A stretch of DNA of 64,000 nucleotides from Fragosphaeria purpurea (Eukaryota > Ascomycota > Sordariomycetes > Ophiostomatales > Ophiostomataceae). The position numbers were made by a program, and so were the translations under genes. A model generated the notes under the pieces. That model did not search any database and had not been told where the DNA came from. It saw only the letters and a program-made list of their open reading frames with translations. This document shows positions 23,403 to 34,656 of this stretch, in pieces. The stretch spans positions 1,922,001-1,986,000 of the forward strand of contig PCDL01000012.1 in assembly GCA_002778095.1 (NCBI GenBank), given 5' to 3'. Numbering within the stretch: position 1 is the stretch's first letter; the number at the start of each line of letters is the position of its first letter.

Positions 23403-26386
23403 CTAGCCCAACACCTCCGCGATGTGTTCGTACTTGATCGGGTGCACCAGCATGCTGCGCAGGCACATGCGGCCCGTCGCGCCCGGCCGCTCTTCTTGGC
23501 CCCAACCGCCACCCAGCGCCGCCAGCGATGCCAGCGCCTCGTCCTCCGCAGTCTGGTTGGCGGACGGCGGCGGCTTGGGCATGGTGGGGTCATCGACGGG
23601 CTGCGGGTACCCGAGCCAGCGCCGCCACAGGCGGCCGGCAAAGTCCGAGTTGTAGTACCACGTCAGACCGCGGTAGTAGTGCTCGTTGCGCGGGTGAAAC
23701 GGCGACTGCGCGCTGGCGCCCGACGAGTGGTCCGGCCCGGCGTTAAACGCGCGCTCGGCAGCCAGCAGCGGCCAGTGCCGGTCGCTGTACACGGGGTGAG
23801 GCGCATACACGGCCTTGAAGCCGCGGTGCAGCGCCACGCTCGGCGGGAACATCTCCGAGAACATGCCGTGGTGCAGCCGCCAGGTCTCTTCGTGCATGGC
23901 AAACAGCAGACGGCGCGACAGCCGCGACGCCGTGATGATGGCTGTGCGGCGCGGCGGGATTTTAAACGACAGGTCGTAGCCGGTGACGTCGTTAGCGAAC
24001 ATCCAGCCGGACTCGTCAGCGTCAAACAGCGGGTTCAAAGTGATCAGGTCGGCGGCCTCGCCCACGCCGCAAGCGTCGGGAATGTTTGTGTAGTTGTTGT
24101 TGGGGTCGGCGAAAAAGCGCTTGTTCGACGACGACGATGATGTATCGTTATGGGCGGGTTCCGTCCGGTTATGCTTGCTCAAAACGGCGCCCTCGCAGCC
24201 GTGCGCCGGCAACGGCGACACGCCGTTCTCTTCGTCACGGGTCTCGGTGCGCCCCGCAAAAAACAACGGCCCCAAAATCGAGGGGCGCCCGGCATCGTGG
24301 GCCTCGGCATCGACCCGGGCGGTGAAGTCGTCCCACGAGCCATGCAGCGCCGGGATGTAGTACTTGGCGGAGCGCTCCCAGAGACGGCGGCGCGGCTGGT
24401 TGTCGGCCCAGCGGCCGAGGCGGTCGAAAAGCTCGTAGTAGCTACCCAGGAACCGCATGTCCATCTCCCAGTTCCAAAAGTAGCCGTACTCTGGGTGCTG
24501 CTGCGCAAAGTGCTGGAGCGGCAGATGCGCGGAGCGGTAGACGCCGTGGATGTCGCCGTTGGACGGGTTGTGGAAGACGGGCTGCCCGCGCATGCCGGGG
24601 TACATTAAGCGCATTTGGCCCTCGGACCACAGCGTAACCAGGCCGCGGAACTCGAGCGGCGTGTTGTCGGCAATAAATTGCTTCGCCGTTTCGTCGTCGG
24701 CCCAAATCGGCACATTTTCGTCGCGGGCGTGCAGCAGCAAATGCACGTCGTATTCGCCACCCGACTGCAGAGACAACTCGGCGATCAGAGCCCGCATGTT
24801 CAGCACAGCATGCCGCGTCCATTTAAAGCCGGCATAGCACCGGACAACCACAGCCGTACGCTCAATCTTTGTTAGATCGGAGGAAGACGAAGGCGAGGCG
24901 CTGGCAGCAGCACCAGGTTTTTCCGACGTCGTTGAGGCGCCTCTTTTCCCGGTCTTGTCCTCTTTCTTGTTCTTCTTCATTTGCAGTTCGTCGCCAAGCT
25001 GGGAGTATTCCGACGAAAGCTTGTCTTTGGTGTCGGCGACTGCGAACCGCTCACGGTTCGCCTCGAAACAACGCTCCTGTGCCGCGGCCCAATCGACGGC
25101 GCTGTAGTTGATCTTGCCCGAAGTAGACGAAGGCGACCACACCGCCTCAAAGCCCGCATGCTCCGTATCCAAACCCTCCCCTATGCCGCCCTCATCCTTG
25201 CCGTAGCCTAGGCCGTACGGTCCGTAGCGGCCAAAGCGCTCAAAGCAGACATCGTCCCGAATGCCAAGAAGACTGTGGGAGCCAAACAACGGCTCGGGCT
25301 GGCCTTGCGGCACGCCCGGGTACGCCCACAAGTCGGGAACCGGTACACTGTTGGCGGCGTCGAGGTAGCATCGGCGGACGGGATAAAAGCGCGCGCGGTA
25401 CTCGGACGAGTTGTAATCTGGTTGGGCCTTGTAGATCGCAGGCGTTGGCATGGGTGACGATTTTGGTGTGGACGTCGATGTCAACCTTGTTGTCGACGAC
25501 GGTGTGGCTGTAGACGACGTCGGATGCGCCGTCGACGCCGACAGGGCCAGCGTGGCGGAGGAAGACGCATGAGCAGCGGTCCGTTTCTTTATGCGCGCGC
25601 CGTCTCTGGCGACTATATGCGTTGCATTGGCCGTTTCAGCGAGCTCCTGAAGCTGGGCCAGTTCCCGGTCCTCCAAAGTGGGGTACTCCGGGTGATACTG
25701 GCTGATCGGCACAACCGCTCGAACGCCGTTGAAGTATCCATCCAAGCTACAGGCCATTGGTTAGCTTCCCGCATTTTCAAGTCCTCACGCCAAAGCAAGG
25801 AGAAGTCGCCAGAATATGTTTACCGAGTGTAGTTCAGCCAAATCGCTTCCGCGCTGGGCTCCTTGGGCTTTGACGGCAGTTGCTTGGCCGTGGCACCGAA
25901 ACGAAAGCCGCTGGAATGCCCAAAATAGCCGGCGAGCAGAACGAGAACAAAGGTACAGAGCGACGCGGCAGCCCAGAGAAAGACGCGTCGGTAGAGGCAG
26001 TGGCCGAGCAGCGAACGCAACCGCGGCGGTGACGTCAGAGAGGGTGATGGCAATGGTGACGACGGCGAGAAAGACAGGTTGGCGACGGGAACGTACGACG
26101 GGAGCACGATCCGCGGCGGCGAGGGCAGCCATCGAAAGGACGACTTGGCGACCTCGAGGGCCGACGAGGCCTTGGTCATGACAGGCATCGGCAACAAGGC
26201 GGTGCGGGACGCCGACAGCCCACTGAGGCTGGCGAAGCTGGAGAAGCTGGTCATGCCGGAGACGCCGTCGGCGGGTTTTTCGAGCAGAGAGAAGCTGTTG
26301 CGGCGGCTGGCCGACAGGCTCGACGCAGAACTGAAGCTGGCCGAGCTGCTAGCCGAGCCACGGCCGTGCGAAGCTGGCCGATCCAT
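23403..26386 (-). CDS. DUF3405 family type II membrane protein, two exons
   Basis: The coding strand is minus: exon 1 is 26386-25824 and exon 2 is 25746-23403, joined over a 77-nt intron (donor GTAAAC, acceptor CTGTAG, phase 2), giving 968 residues. The ATG at 26386 is chosen over an in-frame GTG just upstream. The N-terminal 130 residues are Ser-rich and cytosolic-looking. One transmembrane helix follows at about 135-156, and the rest should be lumenal. The lumenal part has the long Trp/Tyr/Arg-rich body of the fungal DUF3405 family, including the stretch FWNWEMDMRFLGSYY, which holds a D-x-R/E-x-D-like element reminiscent of Golgi glycosyltransferases, and a C-terminal TWYYNSDFAGRLWRRWLG. 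A Golgi glycosyltransferase-like role is inference, as the family is uncharacterised. Ser/Thr-rich and Lys-rich inserts make this copy long. Confidence 0.9.
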
Positions 26387-29314
26387 CACGATCCACGGGT
26401 GACGAGCGCAGTATTATATCGACAAAAACATTGGGATATAAAATGGAGAAAAGAAAAAAAAGAAATCAAAGGAAAAAAAGGAAAAAAAGAGAAGAAAAAA
26501 AATGCAAGCCGGTTAAAATAAGAGCCGTCCAACTGTGAAAAACGATGAAGACCCCAAAACCCCGAAGCGAGTGTCGTAGGAGAGAGAACAAGTAAGTTGG
26601 TGATAGAGCGTCGACGTGTATTTGAAGGATGCCGGATATCAAGCCACGGGCGAGGCAGGCGAAGATGCTGAGGCGAGAAGACGATCGATCGCTCGAAAAG
26701 GACCAGTTGAAATTAGGACAAGAGAATGATGTCTTTGAAACGAGGGACAGGCGTAGAGAAAGAAGAGAAAAAACAAAGAATCAAAAAGACATCGAAAAGG
26801 GGAAAAGGAATGAAACCAGAATAGTCCGGGATAGAGGGGAAAAAAGGAAGCAGTAAAAACGAGCGGGAGACAAAGATAACGAAAGGAAGAGAGAAGCGAA
26901 GCGCAAAAAAAAGAGAAAAAAAAGAGAGAGAGAACGAGCGGACAAGAGCCGTTGTTTGCTGGAGAAACGCGAGAGAGGCGACCGACGAGGGGACGATGAG
27001 CGAGAGACAGAGGCAAAACGAAGGGAAAAGGGTTCGAGACCGTGACGCTAAAATGAAAAAAGGGGGGGAGGAGAGAGGGGGGACAAGGAAGCAAAAAGAA
27101 AAGAAAAATGGAAACGAAGGCCGATTGTGGAAAAGCAGAAAATGGAGAATGGCGACACGATGCGAGCGAAAAGGGAAACCGACAGGGGGAAAGAAAAGAA
27201 AAAGAAAAGAAAAAAAAATAAAGGGGACTACAACTAGACTAACGTTGTGACTAGCGAGAGAATCCCCTTTCGATTGGCAGGCACGCGGGGGGGGTTGCTT
27301 TAGTACGGATGTCGTACGAAGTACTTACAACGTACGCTGTGCATACATTGTGTACTTTTCAACCCGTCGCACGCAAAGGGGCTAAAACGGGAAAGAACTC
27401 ATTAGTGTTTTTGTTATCTTGTTTGCTTCACAGCCACGATTCCATCATTTCATGCCATTCTCACACCAAATTGGTGCGACGGGGCGTGTGTCCGCCTACG
27501 TTGTAAACGGAAAGAGCGTACAAGTACAAGTTACCTGAGAACACCATCCCACGGGTCCACTCTTTCCTTTCCTGTCGCACGATATTGACAGACAGGGGGT
27601 AGACGAAGCCAATATCAAGCCAAAAAGGCAAGCGCGATGTCCAAGGAAGGCGCAACCATACCATAAAGCAAGGGACGACAACGACTTCGCACACGCAAAA
27701 GCGAGCCTGGTTCTCGTCTTTTCTGTCGAGTTGTCTTCGTCATCGTCGGGTGGGAGTATCCCCTTCCTGTTGCTATTTTCATAAGTGACCAAGATCGATG
27801 CACCTGGACTGCCGGAAATTGGCATCTGGCTAATTGGACTGCGGGTGGGGGGGACGTCGAAGCAGAAAAGGTGGAAACGGAACGGGAGGGAAAAGGCCGC
27901 ACAGTGCGACGTCGGCTCGGGCAATCACAGACGCTGCACGCCTTCCTTCACATGTGTACCGAGTGTTCGAACGAGTATGTACTCGCACGACATGGTACAC
28001 GGCAGCCAAGCACGCGTGGGGAACAGCGCGTTGCGAACACAGTGCCCGGTGGGACGGCCAAGTCTGTGCAGACACACGCACCTTCCCGTCTCGACGGCCC
28101 TCTCGTCTGCGCCTGCCCTCGGCGTATTCCCCAAGCTCTGCGCTCCTTCCTGCGCAACACGCCATCCTTCCGGGGGCCGGCAGCCTTCCGTTTTTACGAG
28201 GACGCTGACGTCGTGCATCTGCTGTAAGCGGTGGTAATAATTAATTCTATGTGCAGAACATCCATTTATCTTGCTTGCATGCAACCGGTTTCTCGACTCA
28301 TGTTGTCGACGGGCACTTTACGGACAGCCCTCGTTTGCGCTTGCTTGGTCCCGTGTCTCGCCTGTCCCACTTTCCGCCTGGTTCCTTCCCGGCTTTTTCT
28401 TGCTCGTTCGCGCATCGCCATTCGATCGACGGTTGCTCCTGCCGGATTCTCTGCGGCCTCTTTTTCTGCGGTGTCCATATTTGCTGACGAGGTGGATGTA
28501 CAAAGACTTCTGCAACATTGCACGAGGAACAGGATTCCATGTTGGTCCTTGTCTCAGAACCGATCGACGGTCCAACAAGACAATCAAGCCTTTTCGGTCC
28601 TGCGCCGGTCCCGTTTTCTAACGGCGCGCATCAAACCAAAAAGTTTCGGCGGTGGAGAGAAAAAAGGGGAAGGGTTGATCCATTCTATGTACGTGGTACA
28701 AGTATGTGTACTTTGGACTTCATCGCGGAAGGCAGGCCGAAGCAAGAAACGGGGCGTCAAATTAAAGAAAAAGCGGGGCTGTTAATCTCGACCAAATTGC
28801 TCTGCGGCAGCGTTCTTTTCCATGTCATGTGACAGGCACAACGCTGTGAGCTTTCGAATCGCCTGCTACTCGACTATCCACGGCGATTATCGTACGCGTA
28901 TTTCATGGCAAAGATCTTGCACCGCAAAACAAGCGTTTTCCCACGAAACATTGGTACCACGGTGGCCCGCGGTCTCGACCTCGTGGCTTGGCGGACCAAT
29001 CACGCAAGGAGCCGCGGCATGCAGCCTGCGGTGCCAGCGGGACGGACGAGCCAAGAAGCCAGTGAGAACCTAAAAAGTTTTGCCAAGTCGGCTGGTGGTG
29101 GTCCAGGAACCGAATATTCTCTTGGCGTCTTCTTTTGTTCTTTTGTTCTTCGTCGTCACTGTTTTCTGTCCATGTATTGCTGATCGCATTTCTTGTCAAT
29201 CTCAATCTCACGTCTTCACGTAAAAGGGCCTTTTTCACGGTTGCCCAAAATATACGAGACGTATTTTTTATGGTCTACGTTCCAACTACATAAAAGAAAC
29301 CACTTCCTCCCCCC
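26387..29314. other. Intergenic with long polypurine stretch
   Basis: From about 26440 to 27235 the plus strand is very rich in A and G, so the sense strand of the minus gene ending upstream (start at 26386) has a pyrimidine-rich leader. A GTAC-rich patch lies at 27308-27360. The rest, to 29314, has no gene I can support. Confidence 0.6.
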
Positions 29315-31147
29315 CTACGCCGCGTTCAGCGAGGCCCGCGCCCGCTCGTACGCGGCCTTGTGCCGGGCGTGCCGCCACCGGTCCACGCGCTCCCGCCACC
29401 CGCGGCCCCAGAGCACGGCCGCGCCCACGCCCGCGCTGCTCAGCAGCAGGAAGCCCGCGCTGATCGTGCTGAACCAGCCGACGCCCATGCGCTCGATCCC
29501 GGGCAGCACCACGGCCGTGCTCACGCACGCAAACAGGTACCGCACAAAGTAGTTGCCCGCGATCACCTCGCTGCCGCGGTCCTGCATCACGTCGAGGCAG
29601 TACGTGTTGAGGCTCGGGAAGCAGAACAGCTGCGCCACGCCCTGCACGAACAGCGTCACGACGGCCAGCGGGATCCCGCCGACGCCGCGGTCGACGCTCC
29701 AGCCGTACAGCAGCACGCACGCCGGCAGCACGACGCCCATAAAGGGCAGCGCCGAGCGCAGGCGGTCCTCGGGCACGCGCTCGCCGCCGCGCCGCGCGAT
29801 CCAGCGCCGCGCCACGTGGTCCGCGTAGCGCCCGCCCACGAGCGTGCCGAGCAGGTAGCCGCAGCCGGGCGCCAGGTAGAAGAGGCCCGACTGCATGGGC
29901 GTCGTCAGGCCGAAGCGCGGGTTGAGCACGTACCGGATCGGCGTCAGCAGCGAGTACATGTTCCACGTGAGCGCCGACGTGGCGCCGCCGGCCGCCACGA
30001 GGTTCGGGTACACGTACAGGCGGATCACGCGCAGCGGGTTCGTCATGCGCCAGAGCACGCGCAGCCGCTGGCGCGCCGGGTAGCCGGCGAGGTCGTCGCG
30101 CTTGCGGTGGTGGATGGTCTCGGGCAGCAGGCCGCAGACGCCGGCGAAGGCGACGCCCGACAGCGCCGCCTGCAGCCAGAAGAGCACGCGCCACGACCGG
30201 TACGTGACGATGATGCCGCCCAAAAAGGGCCCAAAGGCGGGGCCGATGAGCGTGCCCGAGAGGAACCAGCCCATGGCCGTGGCGCGCTCGGTCGGCCGGT
30301 AGATGTCGCTGACGGCGGCGGAGCCGACGAGGATGAACGCCGTGCCCTGGAAGGCCGTCAGGATGCGGAAGACAAAGTACGCGGCGAGGTTGGGCGCGAG
30401 CGCCGTGCCGATGCTGCAGCAGAAGAACAAAAAGGCCGTGCACACGGTGATCCAGCGGCGGCCGTACACCTCGCTGAGCGGGCCCCAGACGATGGGCGAG
30501 AGGCCCATGAAGAGCATGTAGAGGGCGTTGCTGACGTCGACGATGGCGCCCGTGGTGTGGAACTCGGCCGCCACGTCGGGGATGGCCGGCAGGACGGCGG
30601 TGCTCGAGATGGGCGCGAGAAACGAGCAGTAGGACATGAGGGCGACGATGGCCAGTTTGCGGCGCGGGGAGAGGCGGTCGTAGAACGCGTCGGGGATCTC
30701 GACGTAGGAGGACCAGGGCTGGGCGGGCTGGTCGGGCCCGAGGGACGTGGTGTGGGTGGGCGCAGCGGCCAGGACGGCGCCGGTGGTGGTCTCGGCGGCC
30801 GCGGCGGCACGCCGGGCAGACGCGACTTCGTCATTATTGCCGGTCTCGTTTGGTTCACATTCGTGGATCGACGGTACCGACGACGACGCGAGCGAGGGCG
30901 GTCCTGACGACGTCGACGGCGCTTCGACCGATGCTGCCGACGCTCGTCGTTTTTCAGAGACGTCGCTCTGCTGTCTAGTCTTCTCGTCCTCGTTCTCGTT
31001 CGCCGGATCGTCCACGCATTCTGTTCGTGGCCGTTCTTGCCGCTCGTTCGTCGATGCCGCTGCGGTCTCGTCCGGCTTGTCGGCCACCCGGCCGCCCTTT
31101 TCCTTCTCGACCATGGTAGCCCGGGTAGTATCCTTTTCGTTGGTCAT
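29315..31147 (-). CDS. Major facilitator superfamily transporter, DHA1 type
   Basis: This is a single-exon gene of 610 residues. The first 160 residues are hydrophilic, acidic and Ser/Thr/Ala-rich. The first membrane helix starts near residue 163, after a SPRRK segment. About twelve hydrophobic segments follow. The helix 2-3 loop carries the MFS signature as GPLSEVYGRRW, and helix 5 has a motif C-like GTLIGPAFGPFLGG, both typical of the 12-helix drug:H+ antiporter group in fungi. It should sit in the plasma or vacuolar membrane and export a small organic compound using the proton gradient. The substrate (drug, polyamine, own metabolite) cannot be told. The nearest P450 is more than 10 kb away with unrelated genes between, so a cluster role is not supported. 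Confidence 0.93.
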   Translation of the reverse strand: MTNEKDTTRATMVEKEKGGRVADKPDETAAASTNERQERPRTECVDDPANENEDEKTRQQSDVSEKRRASAASVEAPSTSSGPPSLASSSVPSIHECEPNETGNNDEVASARRAAAAAETTTGAVLAAAPTHTTSLGPDQPAQPWSSYVEIPDAFYDRLSPRRKLAIVALMSYCSFLAPISSTAVLPAIPDVAAEFHTTGAIVDVSNALYMLFMGLSPIVWGPLSEVYGRRWITVCTAFLFFCCSIGTALAPNLAAYFVFRILTAFQGTAFILVGSAAVSDIYRPTERATAMGWFLSGTLIGPAFGPFLGGIIVTYRSWRVLFWLQAALSGVAFAGVCGLLPETIHHRKRDDLAGYPARQRLRVLWRMTNPLRVIRLYVYPNLVAAGGATSALTWNMYSLLTPIRYVLNPRFGLTTPMQSGLFYLAPGCGYLLGTLVGGRYADHVARRWIARRGGERVPEDRLRSALPFMGVVLPACVLLYGWSVDRGVGGIPLAVVTLFVQGVAQLFCFPSLNTYCLDVMQDRGSEVIAGNYFVRYLFACVSTAVVLPGIERMGVGWFSTISAGFLLLSSAGVGAAVLWGRGWRERVDRWRHARHKAAYERARASLNAA

Positions 31148-33120
31148 CGTGTGGGCGGTTCACAGACGAGGGCAGTGATGAGGACGTTTGGCTCGGTCGG
31201 GTGATGATGCCGCCAGCAGGTACGTCGCGCGCGGATGGGAGACCAAAACAGCAGAACGGGAAATGCGTTCCATCCATACAAAAAAAGAAAGGATGCAGCA
31301 AAAGAGGCCTGAAAGGCAAAAAACAAACCAGAAGTCTATACAAAAAATTCCGCGCATTTGCCGTCCACAGGCGGAACGAGGATAGGCCACCGGATTTGGG
31401 AATCCGGGGAAGAAAACAGTTCGAAAAAAAGAAAGGCCCAATCGAATGAATAGACAAAAGAAGCGAGTGGACACCGGCGATCGATCGTAATAAGAAAGGA
31501 ACAAGAACGTGCAATGGAAAAGAAAGCAAAAGCTAACAGAGCTGTGCTAACTATATTCAACTCGATTTACAATATTATTTGGACGTGCCCAACCAAGAAA
31601 AGGAAAGAAAACAGAAAAAAAAAAATCAAAGCGTCCCAACAGCCCTTTTTCCGATTTTGCGGATCGGCGGCACGCCGCAGGTGCCCCGGCCAAGAGCCGG
31701 GCACCACCCCCCGAACCACTGCACGTCAAGTGTCTGACCTACTTACACTCTTCATTGTTCTCGTATGAAGGGCAGTTTGGACCGCCCCATCGGTTGACCG
31801 TCCCAAGACAGCGCTCAAACGCAACCATTTTTATTTTTATTATTATTTATTTTTATTTCCCTGCGCATGCCTGCAGGCTATCGTCTTTATTCTTTTTCCC
31901 GTAGAAGGACATTTGCGGCAACTGGCAAGCGCTAGTGTATTTGCGTCGTAGTCTCCGAACGCGTACCGATAGTTGTAGGTTGTACGCCTGAGAGATCTTT
32001 TCTCTCGGGGCTCACCTCCGAACATCGCCCAGCCCCAGGGAACAAAAGAACACTGGATAAGGTCGCCGGCCGACGGCCGGCGAATGGCCCGCTTTTCACA
32101 TCAGGGAGCCCAAGGGGAGGGGGGGCGAAAGATAGGGGGGAAAGAGCTTATGACAAAAGGCCGGTTCGGCGCCGGTTAGCGGGTTGAAGCGAGACAGAAA
32201 AACGTCAGCACCAAAAAAGACAAAAAAATAGAGACAACGAAAAGAAAATGTAGAGCAAAGCGACTAGCCGACCAGAGATGGTCGTAGTTGTAGACGTACG
32301 TTCAAGATCCGACGGACTGTCTTCGTCCTACAGCACTCGATTGGGCGTTTGTCTTACGACTGAGCGACTGAACTTTGAAAATCGAAAAAGAGAAAGAAAG
32401 ATACGACGAACGAGAATACACAGGCATAAAGATGACTGGCTTTTCAACTTGAGCACATTTTGTTGCCGGCACCGTCGAGACCTCACCTCAGAACGGGACT
32501 GACATCTACGGAGGACACGTTTGTGATCAGCGGCGCGCCGAGTTCGATCGAGAGAAAGGAGGGCCCAAGGAGATTGTTTGCCATAAACAACAGCCAAAGA
32601 CGATCGATCATAAAGCCAGTCTGACGATACTGTTGCGGGAAAGGGAGCGAGGTCAATCAGAAAGGAAAAATATTCGAATTCGAAGCCAACGGGACGGGTA
32701 ACCCGCTTGCGAAAAAAAAAATGAACTAGCTACTATCTGTCTCTCTGGCTGATAACATAAAAGCGTAAGAATAGCACGAAGAATAAGGAAGAGAAACAAG
32801 ACCAGACATCGCATCCCCCCGTCCCTCCTCTCTGGTCGTTTAACCGGTTCGAAAAAAAAATAAAAGTAAGAATAAAAATAAAAACTGCGAAGAAGCCGGT
32901 ATCGAGTGCGCTTTGTGGCAAAAAGCAGGAAAAAAGCACACGAAATCAAATCGGCACGAAAAAGAAGAAACCAGTGAGTGCACGTTTCTCAGGATAGCGA
33001 CGACGACGGCGACGACGACATTTGGTCCAGCCAATAGCCAAAACACACCCGAACAAACAGTGAATCCATCCCAAAACGTTGCCCATCAACGGGACACGTT
33101 GGTGGCCCCGTCACAACCGA
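31148..33120. other. Intergenic between two minus-strand genes
   Basis: The first kilobase is A/G-rich on the plus strand and is the leader of the transporter gene. The rest contains GC-rich and purine-rich patches and no supported gene. The right end is the 3' flank of the gene ending at 33121. Confidence 0.6.
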
Positions 33121-34656
33121 TCAGATCGGGCTCTGCGGAATGCTGCGCACGCCGCCCAAGTCGCCGCTGCCGGTCCGCCGCAGCGCTTGCGACATGGTCT
33201 CCACGGCAATGTCGCCGCCGCTGGTCAATAGGGTGCTGCCGCTGCTGCTGGCCAGACCGCCGCCGCCGCCACCACCACCGCCGCTGCTGCTCATGCCGAT
33301 CGCGGACAGCGTCGGCGACCGCGCCGGTGACGCAATGGGCTTCCGCGTGGGCGAGAGCTCGAGTCCCTTGATCGATCCGCTCTTGCTCGTCGGCGGGCTG
33401 GCGCCGAGTTTGTCCGTCGTGGCCGTTGTGGCCGTCGTGGCCGTCGTAGGTGACCGCATGGGCGACGGCGAGCGGTTTAGGCCACCACCAACGCCGCTGC
33501 CGCTACCGCCGCCAGTACCGCCACCCATAGCAGCTAAGCTGGTCAGGCCCGCCAGGCTGCTGCTGCCGGAACCCACACTCTGCTGCTGCTGCTGTTGTTG
33601 TTGTTGCTGCTGTTGCTGATGCTGCTGCTCCGCCTGCACGACGTCTGCGAAGGAAATGAAACTGAGCCGACGCACATCCATCGTATCAAACGACCCGTAG
33701 TTGGATGCACTATCGTCCTTGTCGCCCCCAATGCTGCTCGCCACGTCGTCAACCCAGGCCCCCATGCCACTGGCATTGGAGCTGCTGACGCCACCGTTGT
33801 TGTTGCTGCTGTTGTTGATATTGTTCATGCCTGCTACCGCCAAAGCAGCGGGCTGGTGGTACGCGTGCGTGATGATTTCGACCGTGTCTGGGTCGAGGTG
33901 GTCGTCCGTAATGGCTTCGGAGGACGCGTTGAGCACGGGCGGAATGTAGTTTTCGGTCGTAATGTGGGATGGAATGGCCGGCGAGTTGGGCAGGGGCACG
34001 CTGCTCTCCTGCACGTCGCGTTCGAAGATCTGTGAGCCCGCCGGCGACGACATGCGCGGCGACGAGGACAGCGCCGCTATGCTCCGTCCCGGCGACGCCG
34101 GGGGCAGCACGTTGTACCCGCCGTACGATGGCGCGCCAAACACACCTCCGCCGCTGACGGCGCCGAACCCGTCCGTTGTCTGTGTCGTTGTTGTCGTCGT
34201 CGGCGACGTCGGGTTGCGTCGCGCGGGCGCGTCTTTGGCCGGCGGCTGTGGGGCGGACGATCCGCGGGCGGGCGCCGTTGCGCCCGCCTTCAAGGGCAAC
34301 GGCGGTGGCGGTAGTTTTGACAGGGTATGTTTTGCTGGCGGTGCCGCCGGTGCAGCTCCTGCTGCGGCCGAAGCAGCAGTAGACGCGGCTGTGGCAGATG
34401 ACGGTTCGGCGGCCGTGTTGGCCGCGTTTGGGTCGTCCTTTTTCTTTTTGCCAAAATGAAACAGGCTGCGCTTCTTATGCTGCGGCTGTTGCGGGTGCTG
34501 CTTCGCCTTCGTCTTGTCGTCGGCTCCGTCGGGGCTGTCGTCTTTGGCGGTCGTTGAGGACGAAGAGGAGATCGAGACGGGTTCGAACGGCGGTGCGAGT
34601 GTCGGGCCATGGCCGCTGCCGCCGCCAGAAAGCGGAGCAGATCCGGCCAGGCTCAT
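33121..34656 (-). CDS. Disordered poly-Q protein with a conserved RRLSFISFADVVQAEQ segment
   Basis: This single-exon gene encodes 511 residues from the ATG at 34656. It is mostly low-complexity, rich in Ser, Gly, Pro, Ala and Thr. Features in order are Ser-rich and acidic N-terminal DNA, a basic patch KKRSLFHFGKKKKDD, Pro-rich stretches, and a short ordered-looking segment MDVRRLSFISFADVVQAEQ near residue 326. A Gln run of about 15 directly follows, then Gly-rich and SP/TP-rich sequence to the C-terminus. The RRLSFISFADV segment is a pattern I associate with conserved fungal proteins of unknown function; RRLSF is also a basophilic kinase-like site. The frame continues open upstream to 35238, but that part reads as a pyrimidine-rich leader, so the start at 34656 was preferred. 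No function is assigned. Confidence 0.82.
   Translation of the reverse strand: MSLAGSAPLSGGGSGHGPTLAPPFEPVSISSSSSTTAKDDSPDGADDKTKAKQHPQQPQHKKRSLFHFGKKKKDDPNAANTAAEPSSATAASTAASAAAGAAPAAPPAKHTLSKLPPPPLPLKAGATAPARGSSAPQPPAKDAPARRNPTSPTTTTTTQTTDGFGAVSGGGVFGAPSYGGYNVLPPASPGRSIAALSSSPRMSSPAGSQIFERDVQESSVPLPNSPAIPSHITTENYIPPVLNASSEAITDDHLDPDTVEIITHAYHQPAALAVAGMNNINNSSNNNGGVSSSNASGMGAWVDDVASSIGGDKDDSASNYGSFDTMDVRRLSFISFADVVQAEQQHQQQQQQQQQQQQQSVGSGSSSLAGLTSLAAMGGGTGGGSGSGVGGGLNRSPSPMRSPTTATTATTATTDKLGASPPTSKSGSIKGLELSPTRKPIASPARSPTLSAIGMSSSGGGGGGGGGLASSSGSTLLTSGGDIAVETMSQALRRTGSGDLGGVRSIPQSPI
33581..33630 (-). repeat. CAG/CAA repeat encoding poly-Gln
   Basis: A CTG/TTG run on the plus strand encodes about 15 consecutive Gln codons, mixed CAG and CAA, with a His near the start. 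It lies directly C-terminal to the conserved FADVVQAEQ segment. Confidence 0.9.

Noticed and set aside
27028..27042. GGTTCGAGACC, resembling a tRNA B box
   Set aside because: No A box, anticodon arm or acceptor stem pairing can be built around it.
29360..30907. 515-codon plus-strand frame opposite the MFS transporter
   Set aside because: It is an Ala/Arg/Glu/His-rich shadow of the transporter frame, which has clear membrane helices and MFS signatures.
16720..31147. P450 plus MFS pump as a secondary-metabolite cluster
   Set aside because: They are more than 10 kb apart with unrelated genes between, and no backbone synthase is present in the window.
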